NCBI RefSeq assembly: GCF_018334155.1
Contig: NZ_JAGXTP010000001.1
Location: forward strand, 558,001-622,000
Reading direction: 5' to 3'
Source of the DNA: Devosia litorisediminis
Lineage (GTDB): Bacteria; Pseudomonadota; Alphaproteobacteria; Rhizobiales; Devosiaceae
DNA length: 64,000 bases
Positions 8,518 to 16,784 of the stretch are shown piece after piece; position 1 is the stretch's first letter; every line of letters starts with the position of its first letter. Both the position numbers and the translations under genes were made by a program. The notes beneath the pieces are model-generated. The model did no database searches and was not told the DNA's origin. It worked only from the letters and a program-made list of their open reading frames with translations.

Positions 8518-8529
8518 CTTGTATACAAG
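8518..8529. promoter_or_regulatory. GntR operator CTTGTATACAAG upstream of the TRAP operon
   Basis: Perfect 12-bp palindrome, 58 bp before dctP and between two divergent genes. The TTGTATACAA core is the expected form for FCD-type GntR regulators. It most likely binds the product of the adjacent regulator gene. Confidence 0.65.
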
Positions 8530-8587
8530 GTAATTGAATTGTGGCCGGCGGGCAACGACCCGGCTTGGTCCAAAAGGGAGGAAGACT

Positions 8588-9565
8588 ATGTTTGGCAAGA
8601 CCATTCGCAGCATTGCTGTGGCTGCAGGCATTATGGGCGTCGCCATGAGCGGTGCACTGGCCGCTGATTTGCGCTGGGCGCACGTTTATGAAGAAGGCTC
8701 GTCCTATCACAAATGGGCTGTCTGGGCCGCTGACGAGATCAAGGCCAAGACCGATGGCCGGGTCAATATCACTATTTTCCCCGCATCCTCGCTGGGCAAT
8801 GAATCCGATATCAATGAAGGCCTGGGCATTGGCTCGGTCGACATGATTTATACCGGCCCGAACTTCGCCGAGCGCGATTACGGCCCGATCGCCATCTCCG
8901 ACTATCCTTTCATGCTCAAGAATTACGATCACTGGGCAGCCTATCGCGACAGCGATCTGTTCAAGGATCTGTCGGCTGGCTATCTCGACGCCACCGGCAA
9001 TACGGTCATGGCCATCACCTGGTATGGCTATCGCCACGTGACGTCGAACTTCCCGATCACCAAGCCTGAAGACATGAAGGGTCTAAAAATCCGCGTGCCG
9101 GATTCGCCACTCATGCTGATGTTCCCCAATGCCGTTGGCGCCAATCCGACGCCAATCGCCTTCGCAGAAGTCTATCTGGCACTGCAGCAGGGCGTGGTGG
9201 ATGCGCAGGAAAACCCCCTGCCGACCATCCAGTTCAAGAAGTTCTATGAAGTGCAGTCCAACATCAATCTGACCGGCCATATCGGCAATTCGCTGATCAT
9301 CGTGATCGCCGCTTCGGCCATGGATCAGATCGGCGACGACGCCGAGACTGTCCGTGCTGTGCTGCAGGAAGCGACAGCCAAGAGCTCCGAAGAAATCCGT
9401 CAGTCCGAGGTTGATCTGGTGCAGTGGTTTGTCGACGAAGGCATCACCATCAATGAGGTGGACAAGCAGGCGTTCCAGGACGCGCTGATGCCCATCATCA
9501 CCGATCCATCCAAGGTGCCTTACACCATGGAACAGTTCGAGCGCATGCAGGCGCTGGCTCAGTAA
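8588..9565 (+). CDS. TRAP transporter substrate-binding protein (DctP family)
   Basis: 325 residues from the ATG at 8588, which follows GGGAGGAAGA. An earlier in-frame codon at 8534 would precede the signal peptide and is rejected. The signal peptide ends near residue 24 (GALA-ADLRWAH). The DctP domain contains the conserved block PEDMKGLKIRVPDSPLML, whose arginine normally salt-bridges a substrate carboxylate, and FAEVYLALQQGVVDAQENPL. It captures a carboxylated compound in the periplasm for the membrane subunits encoded next. Compared with C4-dicarboxylate DctP, the sequence looks nearer to uronate or sugar-acid binders, but the substrate is not resolved. Confidence 0.93.
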   Translation: MFGKTIRSIAVAAGIMGVAMSGALAADLRWAHVYEEGSSYHKWAVWAADEIKAKTDGRVNITIFPASSLGNESDINEGLGIGSVDMIYTGPNFAERDYGPIAISDYPFMLKNYDHWAAYRDSDLFKDLSAGYLDATGNTVMAITWYGYRHVTSNFPITKPEDMKGLKIRVPDSPLMLMFPNAVGANPTPIAFAEVYLALQQGVVDAQENPLPTIQFKKFYEVQSNINLTGHIGNSLIIVIAASAMDQIGDDAETVRAVLQEATAKSSEEIRQSEVDLVQWFVDEGITINEVDKQAFQDALMPIITDPSKVPYTMEQFERMQALAQ

Positions 9566-9595
9566 TACTGCGCAATTGGTGAGGGGGAGGCCAAT

Positions 9596-10171
9596 TTGAA
9601 CGAGGACAAACAACAAACCGAGGCTGGGCGCGCTGATGGCGCGCCCGAGCCGATCCTGTTTGAAGACCAGGAAGTCTCCATCGCCGATCTGCGCTGGATC
9701 GATGCCCCCGGCATCCTGGTCTTTTGGGTCCTGGCCATCGTGGTGTTTCTACAATTCTTCACCCGCTATGTGCTCAATGACTCGCTGGCCTGGACCGAAG
9801 AAGCCGCACGCTATCTGTTGGTGCTGCTGTGTTTTTTGGGCTCCATAAGTGTCGTCCGGCGCGGCTCGCACATCATGCTTGAGTTCGTGATCCGAAAGAT
9901 GCCGCCCCGCATTTCCAAAGCCATGGCCGTGACCGCCGAGGCGATTACACTGGGCTTTTTCGCCAGCATGACCTGGATCGGCTATGAGCTGATCCTCAAG
10001 ACCAAGCAGAAAATGGTTACGGTGCCCATTCCCAAGGCCTGGATCTACACCGTCTGCGTGGTCGCGCTGGGCCTGATGACGGTCTATTCGGCGATCTGGC
10101 TCTGGCGCAAATGGCACAGCACGCCTGCGCAGATCATCGCCAATTTTGATGCTTCCCTGAACACCGACTGA
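9596..10171 (+). CDS. TRAP transporter small permease (DctQ family)
   Basis: 191 residues from TTG at 9596 behind the strong ribosome site GAGGGGGAGG. There are four membrane segments (about 41-60, 77-97, 115-137, 152-172) and the family motif around FTRYVLNDSLAWTEEAARYL after the first. The N-terminal 35 residues are acidic and soluble. DctQ supports the large permease and docks the binding protein. It lies 30 bp after the dctP-type gene and 15 bp before the dctM-type gene. Confidence 0.92.
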   Translation: MNEDKQQTEAGRADGAPEPILFEDQEVSIADLRWIDAPGILVFWVLAIVVFLQFFTRYVLNDSLAWTEEAARYLLVLLCFLGSISVVRRGSHIMLEFVIRKMPPRISKAMAVTAEAITLGFFASMTWIGYELILKTKQKMVTVPIPKAWIYTVCVVALGLMTVYSAIWLWRKWHSTPAQIIANFDASLNTD

Positions 10172-10186
10172 TCTGGAACATTTGCA

Positions 10187-11464
10187 ATGACCATCCTGAT
10201 GATGATCCTGATGCTGTTCGTGCTGATGCTGGTGGGTGTGCCGGTGGCTGTTTCGCTGGCCCTGTCGTCGCTGGTATTTGTGACCTTTAACGGCCTGCCG
10301 CCGATGATCGTGCTGGCCAATATGGTCAATGGTATCAACTCGTTTCCGCTGATCGCGGTGCCGTTCTTTATTCTGGCGGGCAATCTGATGAACAGCGCGG
10401 GGATCACCTCGCGCATCTTTGCCTTTGCCCGCGCGACCGTGGGCTGGATGCATGGCGGTCTGGGCCACGTCAATGTCGGCGCCAGCGTGATTTTTGCGGG
10501 CATGTCTGGGGCGGCTGTGGCCGATGCCGGCGGGCTGGGCAATATCGAAATCAAGGCCATGCGCGACGCCGGCTATGACACCGATTTTGCCGTGGGTATC
10601 ACTGCGGCCTCATCGACCATCGGCCCGATCATCCCGCCCTCGCTGCCCCTGGTGATCTATGGCGTGATGGCGGATACCTCAATCGGCCAGCTGTTTGCTG
10701 CCGGACTGGTGCCGGGTCTGCTGATGGCCATTTCGCTGATGCTGATGGTGGCCTGGTTCGCCCGCCGCCGGAATTATCCGCGCGATGCGCGCTTCAACCT
10801 GGGCCGCTTCGGCAATAGCCTGCTGCATGCCATCATGCCGTTGATGACGCCCGTGATCATTATCGGCGGTATTATTGGTGGTCTGTTCACCCCGACCGAA
10901 GCCGCTATCGGGGCCGTGGCCTATGCCATGTTCCTGGGCGTGGTGGTGTATCGAACGCTGGATTTCAAAACGATCATGCGGGTGTCCATGGATACGGTGG
11001 AAACCACCGCGGCCATCATGCTGATCGTGGCGGCATCGACCATTTTTGCCTGGATACTGACCGCCAATCAGGTGGCCCTGAACTTTTCGCAGGGGCTGCT
11101 GGCGGTGACTGACAACAAGGTCTTGCTGCTGCTGTTGATCACGTTGATCGTGCTGGTCATTGGCTGCTTTATGGAGACCATCGCCGCCATCACCATTCTC
11201 ACCCCGGTGCTGCTGCCGGTGGCGGTCAGCCTGGGCATCGATCCGGTACATTTCGGCATTATCATGATCCTGAACCTGATGATCGGCCTTTTGACGCCCC
11301 CGGTGGGCATGGTGCTCTATGTGCTCTCAAAAGTGGCCAACGTGCCGTTTGAGCGCTGCGTGACGGCGACGGCGCCATTTCTGATCCCGCTGGTCACTGT
11401 GCTGTTGCTGCTGACCTTCGTGCCCGAGATCACCATGTGGCTACCCACGCTGTTGTATCGCTGA
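10187..11464 (+). CDS. TRAP transporter large permease (DctM family)
   Basis: 425 residues, almost entirely hydrophobic, with about 12 membrane segments. Family features include GVPVAVSLALSS near the N-terminus, the sodium-site region AGMSGAAVADAGGLG, and ASSTIGPIIPPSLPLVIYGV. It is the sodium-coupled transport channel of the TRAP system. It is the last gene of the operon and is followed by an intrinsic terminator at 11480-11510. The length matches DctM (about 425-440). Confidence 0.94.
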   Translation: MTILMMILMLFVLMLVGVPVAVSLALSSLVFVTFNGLPPMIVLANMVNGINSFPLIAVPFFILAGNLMNSAGITSRIFAFARATVGWMHGGLGHVNVGASVIFAGMSGAAVADAGGLGNIEIKAMRDAGYDTDFAVGITAASSTIGPIIPPSLPLVIYGVMADTSIGQLFAAGLVPGLLMAISLMLMVAWFARRRNYPRDARFNLGRFGNSLLHAIMPLMTPVIIIGGIIGGLFTPTEAAIGAVAYAMFLGVVVYRTLDFKTIMRVSMDTVETTAAIMLIVAASTIFAWILTANQVALNFSQGLLAVTDNKVLLLLLITLIVLVIGCFMETIAAITILTPVLLPVAVSLGIDPVHFGIIMILNLMIGLLTPPVGMVLYVLSKVANVPFERCVTATAPFLIPLVTVLLLLTFVPEITMWLPTLLYR

Positions 11465-11479
11465 GACCAATGAAAAAAC

Positions 11480-11510
11480 AAAAGCCGCCGCGTCACTGCG
11501 GCGGCTTTTT
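11480..11510 (+). terminator. Intrinsic terminator of the TRAP operon
   Basis: GCCGCCGC (11484-11491) pairs with GCGGCGGC (11498-11505) around GTCACT. A-residues stand before the stem and TTTTT follows directly. It starts 15 bp after the dctM stop codon. This is the clearest rho-independent terminator in the window. Confidence 0.92.
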
Positions 11511-11595
11511 GCGGCCAGATACTGTCCAGCCGCCGCGGCAGCCTGCCCGCGTAAACCATAACTGGAGCTTGCTCAGACTCCGCTGCCAACACGCG

Positions 11596-11614
11596 TTAAG
11601 GTTTCGTCAACCAT
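11596..11614 (+). promoter_or_regulatory. CtrA-box-like site TTAA-N7-TCAACCAT
   Basis: One mismatch from TTAA-N7-TTAA, with the CCAT extension often seen in CtrA sites. It ends 15 bp before the ATG of the small ORF at 11630. Assignment is by motif only. Confidence 0.4.
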
Positions 11615-11629
11615 ATCTGCGAGGGTGCC

Positions 11630-11815
11630 ATGCGCGTTCCATCTGCCGGCCAACCACTTGATGAACGTCGCATCGTGCGTGAAGGCTATCGTCTCGCGGA
11701 GCGCCTGCTGGCGGATTACCGCGACCCGCCAGGAATGCTTGAGACAGTCAGCATATGGTTGGCCAGTTCTCGACAGGCACTGCTCGGACTGTATCGCGAC
11801 CATATCAGGAACTAG
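11630..11815 (+). CDS. Small hypothetical protein, 61 residues
   Basis: Starts with ATG at 11630 after GAGGG at 11620-11624. The predicted product is charged and helical (LDERRIVREGYRLAERLLADYRD, given here only as a pattern of arginine, glutamate and leucine) and ends in a tryptophan-containing amphipathic helix, with no membrane segment. Codon third positions favour G or C but less strongly than in the neighbours. I do not recognise a family. Support comes from a plausible ribosome site, protein-like composition and a CtrA-like box just upstream. It could equally be a chance frame. Confidence 0.35.
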   Translation: MRVPSAGQPLDERRIVREGYRLAERLLADYRDPPGMLETVSIWLASSRQALLGLYRDHIRN

Positions 11816-12015
11816 ATCGCCACCGATGCTTACCTGCTGCGACCCCACGTGACAGCCTCATGGGGTCCGGCAACGCCAATGATAACGTTCCGCAGTAGAA
11901 TGTAACAAAGACTTCATGGTTTGGGAGGATCATGACTTCGGACGCGACAGAGACGGATGCTCATGCCCGATGCTGTGATAAACGCGCGGGGGCATGATCG
12001 CGGGGGTCACGGACG

Positions 12016-14334
12016 ATGCAGCAAAACGCGACGCACAAAGCCACGGGAGCTCGGCCGGCGCGCTGGTCCATCGGACCCAAGTTCATCTCGCTCAAGAACA
12101 AGATCATCGCACTGACCTGCGTCACGGCTTTGCTCAGCGCTGTGGTGGTGGGGGGCGTCGGCTATTATCGCATCGAGAAGATTGTGCTCGATACAGCGGT
12201 GCAGAAGCTGGCGGGCGAAACCCGGCTGATGGCGCAGCGGTTCAAGTTCTCTTACGACCAGATGAAGAGCGACGCTCAGGTCCTGTCGCAGACGCCACCG
12301 ATCAAGGGTATTCTGCGTAGCGTCGACAATGACGGGCTGGATCCACTGGATGGCTCGACGCAAGAGGCGTGGAGCGCCCGTCTGGGAAGCATATTTGCGT
12401 CGATGATGGCGGCGCGACCGCACTATGTTCAACTGCGCTATATCGGTGTTGCTGATTTCGGCCGCGAACTCGTACGCGTCAATCGCCTGCCGGCGGGATT
12501 GGAATATGTAAAGGCACCAGACCTGCAGCAAAAGGCGATGGAACCCTATTTCATTGCTGGGGTGCAAACTCCGAGCAAAACGGTGCACTTTTCCGAGGTC
12601 AGCTATAACCGCGAGCGGGGCTCGCTGGATGTGTCGCTGGTGCCGACGGTAAGGACCGTATTGCCGGTCTTCGGACCCGAAGGCGCGGTCTTCGGGATGA
12701 TCGTGATCAATGCCAATTACGCTGAAATGCTGCGTCCTGCGCTGCTAGAGATCGCCCCGCAGGACAATACCTTCGTGGTCAATAGCGCGGGTGACTATCT
12801 CGAGCACAAGAAGGACGGCACGATTGGCAAGTTCGAGTTCCACGATGCCTATTCGGTGTCACCGCCCAGCTTTATTACCGAAATTTCGCAGACCAACGCG
12901 AATGAGAAGCTGTTCACCACCGATAACGCTGTTTCCTATTTTGTTCGGTTGAACATAGATCCGCAAAATCCCGAGGCGTTTCTAGGGGTTGTGTCGCGAG
13001 TGCCATATGACGAGTTGATGGCGGCCGCGATCGATACGCGTACGGTGAGCCTGGTGTCAGGAGCTCTGCTGATCCTGGGGTGCCTGGTCGCTTCGCTGGT
13101 GGTGGCGCGCTGGTTTACCGAACCACTGAAAAGAATGACGGCTGAGATCAAGCATTCGGCGGGACACCATACGCTGGAGAACCTGCCACTGGATCGCGGC
13201 GACGAGATTGGCGATCTGGCGCGGGCGTTTGACCAGAAGGCGCGCGATCTGGCGACCAATGAAGCCAAGCTGACGGCTATCGTCGACAATACCGTGGATG
13301 GTCTGATCACCATTGATGCGCGTGGACATGTCGAAACCTTCAATCGGGCCTGCGAGGACATCTTCGGCTATGAGGCCGAGGAGGTCATTGGTCGCAACGT
13401 CAAGATGCTGATGCCGGCGCCCTATCACGACGAGCATGACGGCTATCTCAAGAATTATCACGGCACTGGCGAGCGCAAGGTGATCGGTATCGGACGCGAG
13501 GTGGAAGGGCGGCGCAAGGACGGCAGCATTTTCCCGCTCGATCTTTCGGTGAGCCAAGTCAATATTGGTGACCGCACCATCTATAGCGGTATCGTGCGCG
13601 ACATTTCCGAGCGCAAGCAGATGGAGAGAATGAAGGATGAATTCATCTCCACCGTCAATCACGAGCTGCGCACGCCACTGACATCGATCCAGGGATCGCT
13701 GGGGCTGCTGATGGCCATGCCCGGCAAGGCCACCGATGAACGGACCCGGAAGCTGCTGCAATTGTCGTATGACAATTGCCAGCGACTGTCCCGGCTGGTC
13801 AACGACATCCTGGATATGGAGAAGATCGCGGCTGGCAAGTTGGAGTATCAGCTCGAAGTGGTTGAGGTTTGCCAGCTGGTTGCCGATATCGTGGAGCGGC
13901 AGCAATCATTCGCCGAGAAGCATGATGTCAGCTTCGCGGTGGACTTCGCGGTGCCCAAGGTATTCGTCAATCTGGACCAGGATCGGTTCGATCAGGCGCT
14001 GGTCAATCTGCTTTCCAACGCTGCCAAATTCTCGGCGCCAGGCGATAGTGTCGAGATCGGGGTGGCCATGGACGCCGCCGCAAACGTGATCATTTCAGTG
14101 CGCGATTATGGGCCGGGGATACCCGAAGCGTTTCGCAGCAAGATCTTTGGCAAATTCGCGCAGGCCGATGGCTCGGCAAGCCGGGTCAATGAAGGCAGCG
14201 GCTTGGGTCTGAACATCACCAAAAAGATCATCGAGGCCTTTGACGGGGTCGTCGAATACCAGACCGAAGAAGGGGTGGGCACAGTGTTCACCTTCGTGCT
14301 GCCGGCCTGTCCGCCCCAAAAAATGAGAGCCTGA
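12016..14334 (+). CDS. Membrane sensor histidine kinase: dCache-like sensor, HAMP, FixL-like PAS, HisKA, HATPase
   Basis: 772 residues. Membrane segments lie at about 29-51 and 343-363 and enclose a 290-residue periplasmic sensor resembling a dCache domain. HAMP covers about 364-415 and PAS about 418-530. The PAS reads like the haem domain of FixL: PAPYHDEHDGYL, then GIGREVEGRRKDGS. H474 aligns with the haem-ligating His200 of Bradyrhizobium FixL, and R494 with the distal arginine of its G-I-G-R motif. HisKA contains H549 in VNHELRTPL; the ATPase has N668, DYGPGIP (697-703) and GSGLGL (727-732). The kinase probably integrates a periplasmic ligand with cytosolic oxygen or redox state. Its partner is the receiver gene two bases downstream. 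Confidence 0.93.
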   Translation: MQQNATHKATGARPARWSIGPKFISLKNKIIALTCVTALLSAVVVGGVGYYRIEKIVLDTAVQKLAGETRLMAQRFKFSYDQMKSDAQVLSQTPPIKGILRSVDNDGLDPLDGSTQEAWSARLGSIFASMMAARPHYVQLRYIGVADFGRELVRVNRLPAGLEYVKAPDLQQKAMEPYFIAGVQTPSKTVHFSEVSYNRERGSLDVSLVPTVRTVLPVFGPEGAVFGMIVINANYAEMLRPALLEIAPQDNTFVVNSAGDYLEHKKDGTIGKFEFHDAYSVSPPSFITEISQTNANEKLFTTDNAVSYFVRLNIDPQNPEAFLGVVSRVPYDELMAAAIDTRTVSLVSGALLILGCLVASLVVARWFTEPLKRMTAEIKHSAGHHTLENLPLDRGDEIGDLARAFDQKARDLATNEAKLTAIVDNTVDGLITIDARGHVETFNRACEDIFGYEAEEVIGRNVKMLMPAPYHDEHDGYLKNYHGTGERKVIGIGREVEGRRKDGSIFPLDLSVSQVNIGDRTIYSGIVRDISERKQMERMKDEFISTVNHELRTPLTSIQGSLGLLMAMPGKATDERTRKLLQLSYDNCQRLSRLVNDILDMEKIAAGKLEYQLEVVEVCQLVADIVERQQSFAEKHDVSFAVDFAVPKVFVNLDQDRFDQALVNLLSNAAKFSAPGDSVEIGVAMDAAANVIISVRDYGPGIPEAFRSKIFGKFAQADGSASRVNEGSGLGLNITKKIIEAFDGVVEYQTEEGVGTVFTFVLPACPPQKMRA

Positions 14335-14336
14335 CC

Positions 14337-14729
14337 GTGTCCGAGACGCTCACAAAGCTGCTCTATGTTGAAGACGATGACAGCATTGCTCAGGTGGTGG
14401 TGATTACGCTTGAGGAACTCGGGGGCTTTACGGTCAAGCACTGCGATAGCGGAGCCAAGGCGATCGACAGTGTTGTCGCCTACGCACCGCAACTGATCCT
14501 GATGGATGTAATGATGCCGCGGATGAGCGGGCCGGAAACTCTCGAACAGTTCAGCCAGATGCCCGCTGCCAGGGACATCCCGGTGATCTTCATGACGGCC
14601 AAGGCGCAGACCCATGAGCAGGAGGCCTATCGCGCGCTGGGCGCAATAGGGGTGATCGTCAAGCCGTTCGATCCGATGACCCTGTCAGATCAGATCGTGG
14701 CGCTGTGGCAGGCCCACAGAGCGGGCTGA
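14337..14729 (+). CDS. Stand-alone response-regulator receiver domain
   Basis: 130 residues consisting only of a CheY-like receiver. It has the acidic pocket E12-D13-D14, phospho-acceptor D57 in LILMDVMMP, T87 in IFMTAKA and K109 in VKPFD. There is no output domain, so it must act by protein contact, for example on another kinase, a motility or a phosphorelay target. It starts with GTG at 14337, two bases after the kinase stop, and is certainly co-transcribed with the kinase. The surface resembles FixJ/DivK-size single-domain regulators of alphaproteobacteria. Confidence 0.92.
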   Translation: MSETLTKLLYVEDDDSIAQVVVITLEELGGFTVKHCDSGAKAIDSVVAYAPQLILMDVMMPRMSGPETLEQFSQMPAARDIPVIFMTAKAQTHEQEAYRALGAIGVIVKPFDPMTLSDQIVALWQAHRAG

Positions 14730-14741
14730 TCGGCAGCCAGA

Positions 14742-15251
14742 TCAGGACCCGAACTTGTTCCGCGCCGGGATCATGCGGGCCAGGGTGCCGTCCTTGCGGA
14801 CATACTGATTCCACAGGGCTGCCGCCACATGGCCAGCAATCATGACGACCAGAGCAATGTTGAGCGCCCAGTGCACCCGGCCAAGATCAGCCACGGCGTT
14901 GAAAGTCATGCCGCCAGTGACAGCCATGGCCAGCAGCACGGCATAAAGGCCATTGTGCATCAGACTGGACAGGCGGGCGGCCAGGGCGGGGGTGCCGGGC
15001 GCATGATCAGGAACGCCGCGGCGGATACGCAGTACAATGCGCGTGACGACAGCCAGAAAGATCAGGCTGCCCGAGGCCACATGGGCATAGGCCATCACCA
15101 TACCCAGTGTGCCGACGCTTTCACCGCGCTCGAAGGCCTGCATGGCCTCAACGATGAATTCGTGAAAAGCAATCTGGAAGATCACGCCGAGAACGACGAC
15201 CCAGTGGAGCGCAATCTGGGCCTTGGAGTAGTTCGACACGTGCTTGACCAT
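14742..15251 (-). CDS. Cytochrome b561 family protein (CybB-like)
   Basis: 169 residues with four predicted membrane helices. It opens with YSKAQIALHWVVVLGVIFQIAFHEF, where the HW histidine is the usual first haem ligand. More histidines stand at YAHVASGSL, in the loop PDHAPG, and in VHWALNIALVVMIAGHVAAALWNQYV. Two haem b groups would pass electrons between the quinone pool and a periplasmic acceptor such as superoxide or a partner protein. It converges on the receiver gene with a 12-bp gap. The neighbouring VOC and DoxX genes are on the same strand upstream, so co-transcription is possible. Confidence 0.88.
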   Translation of the reverse strand: MVKHVSNYSKAQIALHWVVVLGVIFQIAFHEFIVEAMQAFERGESVGTLGMVMAYAHVASGSLIFLAVVTRIVLRIRRGVPDHAPGTPALAARLSSLMHNGLYAVLLAMAVTGGMTFNAVADLGRVHWALNIALVVMIAGHVAAALWNQYVRKDGTLARMIPARNKFGS

Positions 15252-15281
15252 TGAGCTGATCCTTTGGTGTGAGGGCGCCGA

Positions 15282-16178
15282 CTATGGGGCAGTTACGATC
15301 GTAAAAGAAGTGCCGCTCGGGTCGATCATCTGGATGCCGTCAGGAAGAATGTCGGCACCAGAGAGCGTGGCGGCCTGCGCCACCAGACGCGGCTCGACGG
15401 CGCGTAGCGTGTAGCCAGTCAGGCGTGCCGAATTGGTGGGCGCCGGGGGAATGTCGGTACCCTGCCAGGTATTGAGGGCGATGCGGTGGGTATAACTGCC
15501 GCCCGCGCCCAGATCGGCGAGACCCATCTGGGGCAGATGGAGATTGGGCGCAAAGCCCAGCCCGGCGTAGAACTCGATGGCGGCCTGAAGATCGGCCACG
15601 GTGAAATGCAGGTGGGCAATGGTAGCGTCGTCGGCAATGGGTCGGTCGATGTCGCCTTTGCGTAGGCTCAGTTCGTGCCCGGCATGGAGCGGTTCACGCG
15701 CCGAGTGGGGATTGCCGTACGCATCAAAGAGCTCGAATTTATTGGTCGAGGTTCCAAAGCGGCCAAAGCGCTCGGGGGTTTCAAAGGCGATTTCGATGCC
15801 GATCCCATCGGGATCCTGCAAATAGATGGCCTTGGACATCAGGTGGTCGACCAGCGATATGCGCACGCGCCGGTAGAGCAGGCGGGTCAGGAGCCGCGAG
15901 AACTCACCCTGATCAGGGACGCCGATGGCCACATGATAGAGGCCGGTATGGCCGCCTTGCGCCGGGATTTGGGCACCCGCGCGCAGCACGACCAGGGTTT
16001 GCTGCTGGGTGCCCAGCGCGACGCCGTCATGCTGGTCACGTACTACAAGACCCAGATTGTCGGTCCAGAAGGTCGTGGCGCGGTCCAGATTGGTGACCTG
16101 TAGTTCAATGGCGCCATAGCTGAAAAGCTCAGGAGCACCTTGGGTCTGGCGGGCGAGGTCGAGCGCTGCGGTCTGCAT
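15282..16178 (-). CDS. VOC-fold extradiol-dioxygenase-like protein (catechol 2,3-dioxygenase type)
   Basis: 298 residues from the ATG at 16178; a GTG 51 bases further upstream at 16229 is possible. Two glyoxalase/VOC modules are visible. The first, about 20-130, has IELQVTNLDRATTFWTDNLGL and the histidine in LYHVAIGV. The second, about 165-298, has IAHLHFTVADLQAAIEFYAGLGF and a final acidic segment. Family members cleave catechol-like rings with iron or manganese bound by two histidines and a glutamate; candidates are the H of YHVAI, the H of HLHF and the E of IGIEIAFE. It lies 60 bp after the DoxX gene, the pair being divergent from a LysR regulator, a common arrangement for quinone or aromatic detoxification. 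Confidence 0.85.
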   Translation of the reverse strand: MQTAALDLARQTQGAPELFSYGAIELQVTNLDRATTFWTDNLGLVVRDQHDGVALGTQQQTLVVLRAGAQIPAQGGHTGLYHVAIGVPDQGEFSRLLTRLLYRRVRISLVDHLMSKAIYLQDPDGIGIEIAFETPERFGRFGTSTNKFELFDAYGNPHSAREPLHAGHELSLRKGDIDRPIADDATIAHLHFTVADLQAAIEFYAGLGFAPNLHLPQMGLADLGAGGSYTHRIALNTWQGTDIPPAPTNSARLTGYTLRAVEPRLVAQAATLSGADILPDGIQMIDPSGTSFTIVTAP

Positions 16179-16238
16179 GATTATGGTCCAGTGCAATAAA
16201 GGGTGCGGCGGCGTGGTCCCGCCGCCCACGGTCGGCTG

Positions 16239-16667
16239 TCAGGCGCGTGGTGCGATTGGCGCCTTGCGGGTGCGGCCCCAGGCAACAAACAGGGCAATGG
16301 CCAGCAGCACCAGGTTCATCGGCACAACCGAGAATTCGCCGCGGGTCAGATGAACGCCAATTGCGAGTGCCTGAATGACGCTGAAACCAAGGGCTGCCAG
16401 CGGTGTCAGCAGTGGCAATATGCGGGTGAGCGCTGGCAGGAGGACGCCGATGGCGCCAGCCAGTTCGGCAAAGCCGATAAAGCGGACGAGGGCGAGAGGG
16501 GCATCGAGGGTCCAGCCCATGCCCATCTGGGCAAGGGCCTCGATGGGGGTGAAGGCGTGCATGTAGCCCGACATGCCAAACATGCCTGCCAAGGCAATCT
16601 GGCCAACCCAAAGGCCAATAGTCCAACCGCGGCCATTCGAGGCTGATACAGTGTTTTCGAAAGTCAT
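16239..16667 (-). CDS. DoxX-family membrane protein
   Basis: 142 residues from the ATG at 16667, behind CAGGAGACAGAC. Longer in-frame starts would add 25 atypical residues. Four membrane helices carry the DoxX pattern: GQIALAGMFGMSGYMHA, then PLALVRFIGFAELAGAIGVLLPALTR, then LTPLAALGFSVIQALAIGVHLTRGE and a final helix ending in a basic tail. DoxX-like proteins are linked to quinone or redox balance in the membrane. It is the first gene of the minus-strand unit with the VOC gene and is probably controlled by the divergent LysR gene 118 bp away. Confidence 0.88.
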   Translation of the reverse strand: MTFENTVSASNGRGWTIGLWVGQIALAGMFGMSGYMHAFTPIEALAQMGMGWTLDAPLALVRFIGFAELAGAIGVLLPALTRILPLLTPLAALGFSVIQALAIGVHLTRGEFSVVPMNLVLLAIALFVAWGRTRKAPIAPRA

Positions 16668-16784
16668 TGTCTGTCTCCTGGATACGCCCTGAATGGGCTT
16701 AAGTGGTGAGGTCACTATCCATCTTTCCCATTCATTGATCATCGTGGTAATTGTTGATCCTATCTTTCCTGAAAGGAAATGATC

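Larger units (their letters stand above)
11511..12015. other. Intergenic region with a CtrA-like site and one small ORF
   Basis: 505 bp between the TRAP terminator and the histidine kinase gene. It holds a CtrA-box-like sequence (11596-11614), a possible 61-codon gene (11630-11815), and a weak stem GACCCCA/TGGGGTC (11841-11847 with 11861-11867). The last 150 bp before the kinase show nothing recognisable apart from a presumed promoter. Confidence 0.4.
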
